Source: Synaphobranchus kaupii (taxonomy: Eukaryota > Chordata > Actinopteri > Anguilliformes > Synaphobranchidae). From it: 64,000 bases of DNA. The notes beneath the pieces are model-generated. The model saw nothing but the letters and a program-made list of their open reading frames with translations, was not told where the DNA came from and did not search any database. This document shows, in pieces, positions 11,483 through 23,365 of this stretch (position 1 is its first letter; each line of letters opens with the position of its first letter). The stretch lies in the NCBI GenBank assembly GCA_029718625.1, contig CM056380.1, forward strand, positions 104,351,893 through 104,415,892, read 5' to 3'. A program made the translations under genes and the position numbers.

Positions 11483-12967
11483 CAGTGCCCTCCACTACCT
11501 CTGGTAAAGATGAGTAAAAAGGATTATAAAAAATTCACCATATGGTGAATTAGCTTAATCTTACACTGGAAAAATTAGAAAAATCCAACCTTTAATTGAA
11601 GTGAATTTATTATGAGAAAAAATCCCTCATCAAGAAATAATTATTTTTAACATAACCATGTGTGCCACAATTATTGGCACCCCTGCATTTATATATAGAA
11701 TAAAGTAATAATTTTTAATATTTGGTCATATATCCTTTGCTTGCCATGACTTCCTGATGTCTGTGACCAAACAACATCAAAAAACTCTTGATATATTTGT
11801 GGCGAAGTGAGCACCACCGCTCTCGTGCAGGAGACAGTAACCAGACGGTTGGATTGAGAACACAGTTTTATTCGTTTCTCTCTGTTCTTTAGCAACATAC
11901 AGACACGTTGTCTTCCGCTCTTTCTCCCCACAGATGTTCCAGCCGGCTTTTATGCACTCAGGCTCACTGTCGAACAATCAAGGCAATTGGTTAATTGATA
12001 CAAACAATAATACAATCAATCGTTACCAATTGCATGATTCCCGAGAGCTGTGTCGGCTCCACAAACCACACGCGTTCACTCTCTCTCTGTGCCGGCAGCG
12101 CCTAAAACCACGCCCTCCTACCACAATATTATTTTCTGGTACTCTTACAAGCGATACTATAACCTCTCTGCATTTGATTGGATCTCTATGAGAATTGGGG
12201 GTGGGACTAGATTTAGCTGTAAATTATGCTGGAACAGTATGGAATACATGGTTGGTAAATTGGCTGTAAGTCATCAAGGGTCTGACTTATCAAACGAGCC
12301 TCCAACCATCATTCTGCTGCCAGATATGCAGTAGATATGGATGGATCACTTGAAGGGTTGTTTCTCCTGACAAATTTTCCTATTGAACTCTATGGAAAAA
12401 TAAGTCAGGAGAAGAAACCCTTCATGTTATCCATCCATATCTACTGTATTTCTGGCAGCAGAGTGATGGTTTAAGGCTTGTTTGATACGTCAGACCTTTC
12501 ATGACTTAGAGCCATTTAGCAAACCATGTGTTCCATACTGTTCCAGTGTAATTTACAGCTAAATCTAGTCCCACCCCCCAATTCCCATAGAGATCCATTC
12601 AAATGCAGAGATGTTATAGTATCACTTGTAAGAGTACCAGAAAATAAGATATCAAGAGTCTTTTGATTTTGTTGGATCACAGACATCAGGAAGTCATGGC
12701 ATGCAAAGGATATGCAACCAAATATTAAAAATTATTACTTTATTCTATATCTAAATGAAGGGGTGCCAATAATTGTGGCACACGTGGTTTTGTTAAAAAC
12801 AATTATTTTTGAGGGATTTTTTTTTCTCATAATAAATTCACTTCAATTACAGGTTGGATTTTTCTCATTTTTTCAGTGTTTGATTAAGCAAATTCACCAA
12901 ACAGTGAATATTTATATCCTTTTTTACTCATCTTTACCAGGTGCGCCAATAATAGAGGAGGGCACTG
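11483..12967. mobile_element. Tc1/mariner-type giant palindrome
   Basis: Both ends carry CAGTGCCCTCC (inverted) flanked by TA. The two arms are reverse complements over most of their length: for instance ATATTTGGTCATATATCC on the left versus its complement near 12715. They meet near 12390 at a hairpin loop. The left arm is interrupted by the solo LTR at 11798-12125. No transposase frame remains. Such a structure would be mobilised in trans, by inference. Confidence 0.85.
11798..12125 (-). mobile_element. Solo LTR (328 bp) with 5-bp target duplication
   Basis: Starts TGTGGCGAAG and ends CTACCACA, so it has TG...CA borders. It is flanked by the direct repeat ATATT on both sides (11793-11797 and 12126-12130). 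On the minus strand a TATA-like CATAAAAGCC is followed by a polyadenylation signal AATAAA, which fits U3-R-U5 order on that strand. The uninterrupted right arm of the host palindrome shows the empty site. Confidence 0.88.
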
Positions 12968-12987
12968 TATATATATAAAGGCACACA

Positions 12988-13210
12988 CAGTGCCCTCCAT
13001 AATGTTTGCATATTCTTTTTTTGCTTTGGGGGGCTATGTATAAAGAGTGCTGGAATTTCTACATGTTTAAATGTATAAAAAATACCCTTTAATAAAAGCT
13101 GAGAATCTGCACTTTAACCACATGTAAATAGTTTGATTACAAATTGTGGAGTACCGAGCCAAATCAAGGAAATAAATATGTCTTTGTCCCCAACATTATG
13201 GATGGCACTG
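12988..13210. mobile_element. Short Tc1-type MITE
   Basis: CAGTGCCCTCCATAATGTT at the left and a matching inverted end (CATTATGGATGGCACTG) at the right enclose about 220 bp without coding content. Right flank TA; left flank CA, possibly a mutated TA. Confidence 0.8.
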
Positions 13211-13292
13211 TATATAAAGCAGCAGACAGAAGACCATAACTTTCATCAGTATTTTAACCTGATTCTGAGCTGGCTTCATTTTCCTTTTCCAG

Positions 13293-13378
13293 GATAGTGG
13301 ATGCTTTCATTAAAGCTGATGGGGCCCTGAAGATTTCAGACTCTTTATTAGATGTGAAGAAGCACACAAAGTTGACAG
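13293..13378 (+). CDS. samhd1: SAMHD1-like exon D
   Basis: Flanked by TTCCAG and GTATTT. It encodes IVDAFIKADGALKISDSLLD, then VKKHTKLT, matching the vertebrate stretch of form ITDAFLKAD...YTKLTD. It is shorter by about ten residues than the human segment, which contains a Gly/Lys-rich insertion. Both codon splits agree with the neighbouring exons. Confidence 0.9.
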
Positions 13379-13783
13379 GTATTTTTGTTCGTTTATTTTT
13401 CTCTTTTCTATTTATTCATAACAATCTTTCACATCAACTGTGACAACTTAACTGAGTGTCTGAAAGTCCTCTGGGAAACAACCATGCTATAGTATATAAA
13501 ATACATAGAATTTCAGCAGCTAGATTAACATTGTAGTCTTTTACCCAAGTATGTTTTAATTTAGTGTGGTAACTCCACATGGAAGACCTACAAATGGATT
13601 TACTGTACTTCATAAAAAGTACCAATGGTAAATTTGTCTTAAATGTTTTCTTTGCTTCTTAATTTTAATTATCCACACATGAAGATAAACTAAATAAAAT
13701 AAGAACATTGAGATTGACGTGGATATATGGTGCACACATGATTTATTTCTGACGTCCCCTTCTAATGCTTCTTCATCTCTCAG

Positions 13784-13956
13784 ATGGGATCTACCAAAAG
13801 ATCCTGCATTTGGATGTGAAAGAGGAGCTGAATCCCGAAGACGAAGAGAACCTCAAACAGGCTCAGGAAATCCTGCAGAGAATCGAACGCCGTGACCTGT
13901 ACAAGTGTGTTTGTGAAATTTATTTCACAGAAAAGGGACACAAGCCGATCACACAG
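13784..13956 (+). CDS. samhd1: SAMHD1-like exon E
   Basis: Flanked by TCTCAG and GTAAAT; ends in phase 0. It encodes GIYQKILHLDVKEEL, then KQAQEILQRIERRDLYKCV and TEKGHKPITQ. This aligns with the human stretch [20 protein letters not shown]. It is part of the C-lobe that contributes to tetramer contacts in the human enzyme (known for the family; not shown here). Confidence 0.92.
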
Positions 13957-15659
13957 GTAAATCAGGAGTGTGAACAGGACTGTGTGTAATTGCATGTTGT
14001 GTGATCCTGCTGTACTTGGATGGATGTCACCAGCACCTAACAAAGGTCTGTGTCAAATGCATTTCTGCCACACAAGTCTTAGCTGGAGCTATCTGGTACC
14101 CTGGGTATTATGAGCATCACGAACAAAGTGCGCATAGCAAGTTCTGTCAGGAAACTCTTGCTGCCCTTATCCCAACTGTGCAGTCTCCAGCTCCAATTTT
14201 TGTACAACATGGTGGCAGCACAAAACTGCTCTTCCGCGGCTTCAAAGCACTGTCACAAGCCCATGTAAAGTCAATGGGCAACATCAGTCGCGTTGTCCAC
14301 ATTTCTACAGTTAAAAGCAGCATCAGATCAGCTTACCTGCAAAGCCGGTCTCCGCCTTGTACAAGCGACCCTATATATGTCAATGGTGGCAAGGTCTGGT
14401 TTTCCGCAAGACTGTGTGAGTGCTGCCTGAGCTGAGCCACCGACCAGTACAAGGCTCACTCCCTCTGCATAGGTGCTGCTACAACTGATGTCTGTGCGAG
14501 CCTGCTGCAGGAGCGCACTTCCTGTTTGGAGGTAGAGTTGGTGGAAGAGTTGTCGGGAGTTTGGAAAGCATGGAGGAGGATCGTATTGTGCTTCAGTGTG
14601 TAATCGATATTGGTTAAGAGTTCTAAAAATCCGTATCATAAACCGGTAAGATGGATTCGCTCCTAAGTTGAAAATCTTTGTTGCCGCTGGGGGGCAGGGG
14701 GGAATTTCCCACTTTTTCCTCAATTAAGCACTCGGCTAGCCCTTGCTGATTGGGTTTTTTTTGTGGGTTTTCACCCTCACAGAAGTGAACCTAACTGCCG
14801 TAAGGGTTCACCTACATTATTAATTGGCTAACCGTAGTTTATTATAATCCGCTTTCAGCTAAACCTGGCTGTATTTTGTCCGGAGACATAAATAAACTAT
14901 TACCAGTTCTAAACTGAATTCAGAAGTGGGTGGGAACCTGGCAAATGAAATGCAATAACCTATAGCCTAGCTAAATGTGAAGGGAAATAAAAAAATCACA
15001 AGACAATACTAGATGGGAGGAACAAAATCAAAATGTGCTCAATTTGAAATACTTGAGCAGACTCCGTTGGACTTCTGCCTACGTCCAATAGTTTTAATAA
15101 AAACAAATCCTTATCATGCTCAAAGGCTCATGAGCTCTCATGCATCGTAAAGCTTGCTGCTAATAAGTGGCACCTTGCTGCCTCATATTGCATATCGCTG
15201 GATCGTCGGGTTCATTTCTTATGGCAAAGCTTATTCTGCTTTATAGGCAATGTATATCTTGTGGAATGTTGGGCTATTTGCTTTTTTTTCTAATGGCAAA
15301 TAATTCAAATGGCTAAGCATTCTAAAGGCAATCAAATCCTAACAGCAAAGTTGACACCAATAGCTAGCTTCTGATAGTAGCCTAATCCGTTTGCAATAGA
15401 CTTTTTTCACATGCTATTTTCGGGGAAAAATAGTTGCAAAGTCGCGCTAGTACGCCTACAATCCAGTAGCCTAGGCTACCTTATCAGAATAAAACCTAGA
15501 GTGGCTCTTTTGATAAATTACATGGCTCCCTTTTGAAAATAAATAATGAATTCTTACATGGAATGTAGTCTCGCGAAGGCCAGACTTTACACAAAGTCTG
15601 GTCCATAGACTTGCTTAACGTGGTAAAGACAGAAACCAAAAGAGCCGCCCACTTTGACA
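13957..15659 (+). other. samhd1 intron 5' part, no gene seen
   Basis: No exon or transposase was recognised. A small hairpin (CCAGACTTTACACAAAGTCTGG-like, about 15580-15602) resembles ends of fish non-autonomous elements. Several short open frames have no recognisable family. Confidence 0.6.
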
Positions 15660-18600
15660 AGATAATAATAATAATACATTTTATTTATATAGCGCCTTTC
15701 AGAACCCAAGGTCGCTTACAGAATTTGAGAGGGGGGAACAGAAACACAAAAGACAACAAGACAAAAGGAGAGATGGTAACAAATGAGATGAAGGTGAAGT
15801 AACTGGCTGGTGGAACACACAAAATAAACAAAAAAACAACTGGGACAGTAAATAAACATGTACAAAAATCACAGAAAATAACATGGTGGACGGGGTGAGA
15901 GGAGAAGAGAGAGAAGAAGAGGGGAGGCTGAGCAGATGGTTAGGGTGGGAGGAGAAACGGAGGAGGGTAATTTAGGGGTAGGGGAGGTTGTAGGCTTGGG
16001 AGAAAAGAAATGTTTTTAGCCGGGATTTGAAAATGGGGAGTGTGGGTGAGTCTCTGACGGTTTGTGGGAGTGAGTTCCAGAGTCGGGGTGCAGTCCTGGA
16101 AAAGGCTCGATCGCCAAAGGTTTTGAGTTTGGAAAATGGTATGAAGAGGGTGGTGGTGGCGGAAGAGCGGAGGGTTCGGGTGGGGCGGAGGGGCAGGAGG
16201 AGGTCAGTCAGGTAGGGGGGGGCCAGGCTGTGGAGGGCTTTGAAGGTGAGGAGGAGAACTTTAAAGTTAATGCGCTCTTTGATGGGGAGCCAGTGAAGAG
16301 ATTGGAGTACAGGGGTGATGTGTTCACGGGACCGGGTGTGAGTGAGTAGACGGGCAGCGGAGTTCTGGACCATTTGGAGTCTATGGAGGGAGTGGGAGGT
16401 GATGCCAGTAAGAAGGGAGTTGCAATAATCAAGGCGGGAGGAGATAAAGGCGTGAATGAGGTTTTCAGCAGCAGAGGGGGAGAGGCAGTGTCTGATTTTG
16501 GCAATATTGCGGAGGTGGAAGTATGAGGTCTTGATGACAGAGCTGACATGGGGGACAAAGGAGAGGGTGGGGTCAAGGATGAAACCAAGGTTGCGTGCCA
16601 GGGGGGAGGGAGTGATGGTTGAGTCATCGATGATGAGTGAGATGGGGCCGGTCTTTGAAAGTGTGGATTTGGTGCCAATGAGTAGGAGTTCAGTTTTGTC
16701 ACTGTTGAGTTTGAGGAAATTATGGGTCAGCCAGGTTTTAATTGTGGAGATGCAGGTATTAATGTGGGTGAGGGGTGGGTTCTGAGTGGATTTTGTGCTA
16801 ATGTAAATCTGAGTGTCGTCGGCGTAGCAGTGGAAGTCCATGTTAAATTTGCGGATGATGTGACCAAGGGGAAATATGTAACAGATGAAGAGCAGGGGCC
16901 CGAGGACCGAGCCCTGGGGGACCCCCTGCGTGACAGGGGAAAGGGAGGAGGTGTGACCGGAGAGAGAGATGAATTGTTGTCTGCCAGAGAGGTATGAGGT
17001 GAACCAGTCAAGTGCGGTGCCCTCAACACCCAGCTGCCCCAGCCTTTGAAGGAGGATGGAGTGGTCCACAGTGTCAAAAGCGGCACTAAGGTCCAGCAGC
17101 AGCAGGATGTTGAGGGCACCTGAATCAGCAGAGGTGAGGAGATCATTGGTGACTTTGACAAGAGCAGTTTCAGTGCTATGGAGGGGGCGGAAACCAGACT
17201 GAAGGGGTTCATAGAGATTGTAGGACTGAAGATGGGAGTGAAGTTGGGCGGCGACAATACGTTCTAGGGTTTTGGACAGGAATGGTAGGTTGGAGATGGG
17301 GCGGTAGTTGGTGAGGATGGTTGGGTCGAGGGAGGGCTTTTTAAGGATGGGAGTGACAGCGGCCAGTTTATAGGCCGAGGGAACATGACCGAGTGCTAGG
17401 GACTGATTGAAAAGGGTGGTGAGGTGGGGGATGAGGACGGGGAGGCAGGTCTTAGTTAGGGTAGTGGGGAGAGGGTCGAGGGAGCAGGTGGTGGTCTTGG
17501 AGACGGTGATGATGTCAGAGATGAGGGAGGAATCAACAGGGGAAAAGGCAGTGAGGGGGGGGGGTAGGTGGGCGATCAGGGAGGGGGAGGGTGAAAGTCG
17601 GGGGAGGGGGGGTGAAGGAGTTAGTGATGGAGGCAGTCAGGGAGGTGTTTATTTGGGAGATTTTATTATTGAAGGAGTGGAGAAAGGAGTTGCAGAGGTC
17701 AGTGGAGGAGGGTGGGTTATTGTCGGGGGGCTGGAGTAGTGTCTTAACAGTAGAAAAGAGGATCCGGGGGTTGCGATTTCTGCTGTTGATGAGAGTGGAG
17801 TAGTGAGCAGATTTGGCAGCAAGGAGAGCATCGCGGTAAGAGGAGATGTGCTGTTTGTAAGCTTCAGCGTGGACGGTAAGGTGGGTTTTTTTATAGAGTC
17901 GCTCCAGCTGCCGACCGGTTTGCTTCATAGTACGAAGTTCGGAAGTGTACCAGGGGGAGGAGGTGGTGAAAGAAACAGTGATGGTTTTCCAGGGGGCCAT
18001 GGAGTTGAGGGAGTCAGAGAGGATGGTGTCAAGTAAGATGGCATAGTCGTCAGGTGAAGAGGGGGGGGCCGAGTCAGGGGGGAGGGCAGAGGAAATGAGC
18101 TGGGAAAGAGTTAGTGGGTTGACAAACTTAATATTACGGAAGGAGATTGAACGTTTTGTGGAGTGATGGGGTGAGGGGAGAGGGGCAGAGAAAAGGATAC
18201 AATGGTGGTCAGAGAGTGGGAAGGGGAGAGGGCGGAGGTTGGATAGGGGAAGGGAGGAGGAGCAAACAAGGTCAAGGGTATGGCCTTTGGCATGGGTGGG
18301 GAAGTTGATGTGCTGGGTGAGGTGAAAACAGTCAAGGAGGGAGAGAAAGTCAGGAGTGAGGGGAGAGTTTGGAAGGTCAACGTGGATGTTGAAGTCGCCA
18401 GTGAGCAGGAGGCGGTTGGAGAGAGAAGAGGCGATGGTGAGGAGTTCAGAGAGTTCAGAGAGAAAAGAGGGGTGTGTCTTCGGGGGGCGGTAGAGTAGTA
18501 TTGCAGTGATGGAGTTGGGGAGGGAGAGAGCAAGATATTCAAAGGTTGACATGGGTGGAAGGTTGAGGTCCAGTTCAGTAACAGATAGGGATTGTTTATG

Positions 18601-20140
18601 GAGAACAGCAATGCCCCCCCCTCGGCCAGAGGAGCGGGGCTTGGCGATGTAGCAGTAGTTGGTGGGGGTGGCCTGGTTGAGTGCGTAGTAGTCGGAGGGT
18701 TGTTGCCAGGTTTCGGTGAGAAGGAGGAAGTCAATGTTATTGTCCAGTATTAGTTCAGAAATTACAGGTGATTTGTTGGTGAGAGAACGAGTGTTCAGCA
18801 GTGCGAAGGTGATGGATAGAGGGGCTGGGGGGGGGGAACGAAGGTTGCTGAGGTTAGAGGTGCGATGCGTGGTGTTGACGTGGGGGCGGGAATTAGTCCA
18901 GAGTGAGGGGATGTTTGTGCCTTTAGGATAGTGTAGAGTCCGGTGTCGGTTGTGGCCAGAGCCTCGCTGGATGTAGCGGCGGCGGCTGAGGATGCCAGCA
19001 TTACTGGCAGCGGTAGCAGCAGCGGTAGTGAGGCGGTGGTTGTTGTTCAGTGCATGAAGGTCTGAAGGGGCATAGGTGTGTCTAGGGGCAAAAATAGGAC
19101 TTGGGGGGGTAGGTGAAAAAAGTGGTAGTCCAGAGGAAAAAAACAGCAGTAGGAAGAGTGGAAATCCAAGTTGAGACATGAGTGTAGAGGGGAGTAATCC
19201 AGGGAGTAGATTGACAGTGAGTAGTAACTGATAGGCTACGAGTTGGGTAGCATTGAGCCAGAGGGGGGGGGTGATGTTGTTGTTGTTGTGCTGGAGTCCC
19301 CGAGACTCAACCCGCTGGGCAAGGTAGCCCAGCCGTGCCATGCTAGCAACCAGGCCAGCAGCTGGAAGAGAGGGAGTGGAGACTCCCCCGGAGGAGGCAG
19401 GCCAGTCAGCCGGCACAGCCAGGCCAAGTCGAGCCAGCTGAGTCAGCCAACCCAGCCAAGCCAGCAGAGCTAGCTTAGCTAAGTTAGCTGAGACAGCTAC
19501 ACAACCCACGGAATCAGCAAGGGAGTCTCCACTCCCTCCTGAGACCAGGTTGGGTAGCCGACACAGCTGGGCCAACGGTGCACAGCAACCAGAAACCACG
19601 GAACCAGCAAGGGAGTCTCCACTCCCTCCCGGGACCGGGTTAGGCAGCCGGCACAACTAGGCAAAGTTTGTTATTTTTAGCTAGACCAGGCTAAGCTAGC
19701 TGAGTTAGCCGGCACGGCTAGGCTAAAGTTGTTAATGTTATTAAGACAGCACGCAGCGGGTAGGTCAGGGCAAACTCACAAAACACAATTTCAAACTCAC
19801 CAGCGAGCCGAGCACAGAGGGTGGGAAGGGAAGGGATAAATGCAGTTTGTAATCCAGTAGTATGAGGTGGTAGTCCGGTGAAATTCAGCGAGATCAGGGC
19901 AGAGTCCAGGAGTAGGGCACGGAGAAGTTTAAACAGACAACCCAGATGAAGACGAACGGACAAAAACAAAAACATAAAAGAGAGAGAGAGAGGCACGGGT
20001 AGAAGCGGCAGTCACAAAAAAAGAAACTAGACGCCAGCGGTGCTCAACCCGGGAGAAAAAACAACAAAAAAAGACCAAACACTAACAAACATTCCGAGAC
20101 GCAGTAGCTCCGCAGTGGTCTGCGAAGATCAGCCGAACCC
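15660..20140 (-). mobile_element. L2-clade LINE, near full length
   Basis: The 3' end (plus-strand left) has an (AAT)n tail joined to CATTTTATTTATATAGCGCC, the standard L2 3' signature. The body encodes an endonuclease-RT protein on the minus strand. The 5' border is approximate; no coding sequence is seen beyond about 19700. It lies antisense within the long samhd1 intron between exons E and F. Confidence 0.85.
15972..19179 (-). pseudogene. L2 ORF2 endonuclease and reverse transcriptase, one frameshift
   Basis: The protein nicks target DNA and primes reverse transcription there. From an ATG at 19179 (the frame stays open upstream to 19656) it has an APE-type endonuclease with FALLNTRSLTNKSP, LLTETW, TGDFNIHVD and LSDHHCI. 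The RT follows with SGFRPLHSTETALVK, LDLSAAFDTVDH, TQGVPQGSVLGPLLF and the YADD box (CYADDTQIYI). It closes with the L2-type C-terminus (SRLDYCNSLLTG, VQNSAARLL, APRLWNSLP). The only break found is a frameshift at the ten-base G run 17555-17564. Reading on in the shifted frame shows no stop to the end of RT. A sequencing or assembly length error there would make this ORF intact. Confidence 0.9.
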
Positions 20141-20580
20141 GGAAGATGGTGCATTTGATTGACATGCAAGATAACCAACCACAGACCATCTATGTTCCGT
20201 GACGTATTGACGCGCTACAGAGGGTGGTCGATTCAGAAACAGCACAACAAGAAAAACAGACCCGCATGAAACAAATGTGATGTACTAAAATGGCACGGCG
20301 ATCTCCATTAAAACAGTTTATCACACCGAAGAAAGACACAGAACCTGACCTGACCAGACCTTCTTAGACATCTTTGTAAACATTGCTGTAAACTAATATT
20401 AAAACCAAATGTTCAGACTAGCTAGCCTACATGCAGAGCATAGAACTGGTCGTTTTATCCGTTTGCCCTGTAATTAACAATTTAGGCTAAAGAGTAACGT
20501 TAGCTGGTTAGCTGACAAAAATATTGTAACATATTCGAGACTGTTTCCACTGTAGTTGAAATAAGAAAATTATATCTTAC

Positions 20581-21055
20581 CATTGCACTACGGTGTGAAC
20601 TTCATCAACTGCCATTCCGATGAGGCGTTCCAGATAAACTTCTGTTTGTAGCACTTCTCTCCATTTCTTGGTGCCCACAAGTAATTTGGGTGATCCAAAC
20701 ACTATGTTGAATCGCCCTGCAGCGATTTCTACATCGGTGGCCTCACTCTTTCCAACACATGCCACAGACAACCCTTTGCCTGTCAGGTTCTTAACCTGAT
20801 CTTCCATTATCGATGTAAGGGGACAGACAACTAACAAAATAGGTTGAGTTGGGAAGCTGGTATGTGTTTGCAGAGGGTCGGCCATGCTTGAAATATAAGG
20901 CTTTTCCCGTATCCTGTCAGCAAACATGTGAGTATATCTCGTTTATTAATTATCTGCCTCAAAACAAACTCTTGAATATCTTTCAGAGACGGAATGTCGT
21001 GAACTTCCAAAACTTTATTCAATCCAGCGTTAAGCTCTTGGTCCGAAACACTCAT
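20581..21055 (-). pseudogene. RecQ-family helicase N-terminal exon, frameshifted
   Basis: On the minus strand an ATG at 21055 opens MSVSDQELNAGLNK. It is followed by motif I of RecQ helicases (LLTGYGKSLIFQ), then, after a shift near 20880, motif Ia (LLVVCPLTSIMEDQV) and motif II (AVDEVHTVVQW; usual DEAH, here DEVH). The exon ends at a good donor (GTAAGA just below 20581). No later exon was found before the LINE starts at about 20140, so the helicase core stops after motif II. RecQ helicases unwind DNA 3'-5'. Multi-copy RecQ-like fragments in fish are often tied to mobile DNA; that link is my inference here. It lies antisense in the samhd1 intron. Confidence 0.8.
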
Positions 21056-21239
21056 TGTTCTTGATGGATTCGCAGCATTCACTAGCTACCGATTAGTTAG
21101 AAGAACTTAGAACTTAACTTGTTTCCTGGCGGACTGATAAAACCCAATGCACTGCATCGTAGCGGAAATACGCACACACTCCTGCGATTGACAGTGCTAC
21201 TAGCCAATGAGTGCTAACTGAGTTTTCCCACAGTACTGT

Positions 21240-22108
21240 CCACAGAACTATATACTTCCTGATGTCTGTGACCCAACAACATCAAAAGACTCTTGATATC
21301 TTATTTTCTGGTACTCTTACAAGCGATACTATAACGTCTCTGCATTTGAATGGATCTCTATGGGAATTGGGGGGTGGGACTAGATTTAGCTGTAAATTAC
21401 ACTGGAACAGTATGGAAACACATGGTTGGCTAAATGGCTCTAAGTCATCAAGGGTCTGCCGTATCAAACAAGCTTTAAATCATCACTCTGCTGCCAGAAA
21501 TACAGTAGCTATGGATGATAACTTGAAGGGTTTCTTCTCCTGACTTATTTTTCCATAGAGTTCAATAGGAAAATTTGTCAGGAGTGATGGTTTGAGGCTT
21601 GTTTGATACCTCAGACCCTTGATGACTTAGTCATTTTACCAATCATGTATTCCATACTGTTCCAGCATAATTTACAACTAAATCTAGTCCCACCCCCCAA
21701 TTCCCATAGAGATCCATTCAAATGCAGAGACGTTATAGTATCACTTGTAAGAGTACCAGAAAATAAGATATCTAGGGTCTTTAGATATTGTTGGGTCACA
21801 GACATCAGGAAGTCATGGCATGCAAAGCCAAATGATATGCGACCAAATATTAAAATTTTAAAGGTACAGTCAACTTAGTGTATGTAAACTTCTGACCCAC
21901 TGGAATTGTGATATAGTGAATTAAAAGTGAAATAATCTGTCTGTAAACAATTGTTGGAAAAATTACTTGTGTCATGCACAAAGTAGATGTCCTAACTGAC
22001 TTGCCAACACTATAGTTTGCTAACATGAAATCTGTGGAGTAGTTAAAAATTAGTTGTAATAACTTCAACCTAAGTGTATGTAAACATCCGACTTCAACTG
22101 TATTTCTC
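21240..22108. mobile_element. Palindromic core plus Tc1-type right terminus
   Basis: The left arm (about 21248-21525) and right arm (about 21590-21840) are reverse complements and belong to the same core as at 12130-12660. The right side continues into a Tc1 terminal repeat (21858-22108, ending CTTCAACTGTAT) like that at 5985-6236. The matching left terminal repeat was not seen. No coding content. Confidence 0.8.
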
Positions 22109-22825
22109 CACCATCTGGACTCATATCATGGCCAGGTAACTACACAACCCACAAGTTCTACCAAAGTTCAATTTTGCTTTAAATTCTGTTCAACTCAATT
22201 TGATTAGTCCTGTTAAATGCAATGCTCTGCTCATATTAGTTCAATTAAAACAGTTCCCTGCTGGACTTAATTCCTTGTTTATATAAATCAGTTCAACGTC
22301 ATATTAACTTCCTTTTCTAGTTATTATTCTTATTATTGTCTTCACACTCCTGACAGTAATCTTATCTGACTGTCTAAATAGCCAGCATAGGTTACCAAAC
22401 TACTTTATCTTGTCCCCTTAATTATTGAGTAATTTCTTGCAGTCAAGACATTGATAAATCAGTATTGAAGATAGGAAATCCTAAGGCTGGTTTGTCCACA
22501 ATAGCCTTGATCGTGGTACAGATTGATGCATTTCAGAATGAAAAATAAATTGCTTGTCGCTGCCCAGTCTCTGTTTTGGGTTATTGAAGGTAACAGTATG
22601 TAGTAGCCTATTGGCAGACATTGCATGAAGGACTGCCATTTTCTACAGCTTTATTTCTGTTTTGGGTCCCATTTGTCAATCGAATAACCGGCCAATAAAA
22701 TTATAATTGAGCTGTATTGACATAATGGGAAATGTAAATAAACAATGAACTATGTCCCATATCTCTGTGGCTCTGAGGTGCAAAGCCGGGTTTGAGGAAT
22801 TTCCTTTATTCATTTTATCTTTCAG
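22109..22825 (+). other. samhd1 intron 3' part, no gene seen
   Basis: Unremarkable AT-rich sequence up to the TTTCAG acceptor of exon F. Confidence 0.7.
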
Positions 22826-22885
22826 AAACACAAGGAGGAATTGGCAAAAGAACTAGGAGAATATTCTGAAGATATTGGAACAAAA
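22826..22885 (+). CDS. samhd1: SAMHD1-like exon F
   Basis: Flanked by TTTCAG and GTGAGT, phase 0 at both ends, 20 codons: KHKEELAKELGEYSEDIGTK. This is the variable linker region (human counterpart around YESLPKEVASAKPK). Assignment rests on position, phase and splice sites more than on identity. Confidence 0.75.
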
Positions 22886-22986
22886 GTGAGTTCAGTCAGT
22901 TTCTTTCATTCATAAAAACAACTGAATGTTAAATTTGTTTTAAAAAAGTGTTAAGAATGTATTGGGTTTCATCTCCTTTCAATGAG

Positions 22987-23091
22987 TTCATGGAGAGGAG
23001 TTATGGGATGAAGGGAGTCGACCCAATTGAGCAAATCAATTTCTACTCAAAGAGCAAGCCTAACGAAGCCGGAAAACTGAAGAGAAAGGAT
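22987..23091 (+). CDS. samhd1: SAMHD1-like exon G
   Basis: Encodes FMERSYGMKGVDPIEQINFY, then SKSKPNEAGKLKRKD, matching the human MDYGMQEKNPIDHVSFY region. The acceptor chosen (CTTTCAATGAG) keeps phase 0 with exon F, and the donor is GTGAGC. Only about 100 bp separate it from exon F. Residues equivalent to the human LLDVKLKAEDFIVD stretch are absent from both exons. I could not find them between the exons, so either a small exon was lost or the start of this exon is misplaced. Confidence 0.82.
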
Positions 23092-23365
23092 GTGAGCCAT
23101 TTTAAATTTAAGATACCACTAAAAGGAATATGTGTCTGACAAAAATGTACACCATCATTCAATTTTACAGTCATACACATTCAGACATAACTAACCCTCA
23201 TGTAGTCCTCCATTAGATAAGTATAACCTGATGTGATGCATAACATAACAAATGTTACTTTGTCATTATTTATTCAACTAAATATAAGCCAACCTGGAAA
23301 TTACTGCAACGTGTCTGACTGCAAACCGGATCAAATCAAATCTAACTTACATTCTATCTCCCTAG

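Noticed and set aside
14328..14723. 131-codon minus-strand frame in a samhd1 intron
   Set aside because: No recognisable family, splice context or promoter; composition looks like ordinary intron or repeat DNA.
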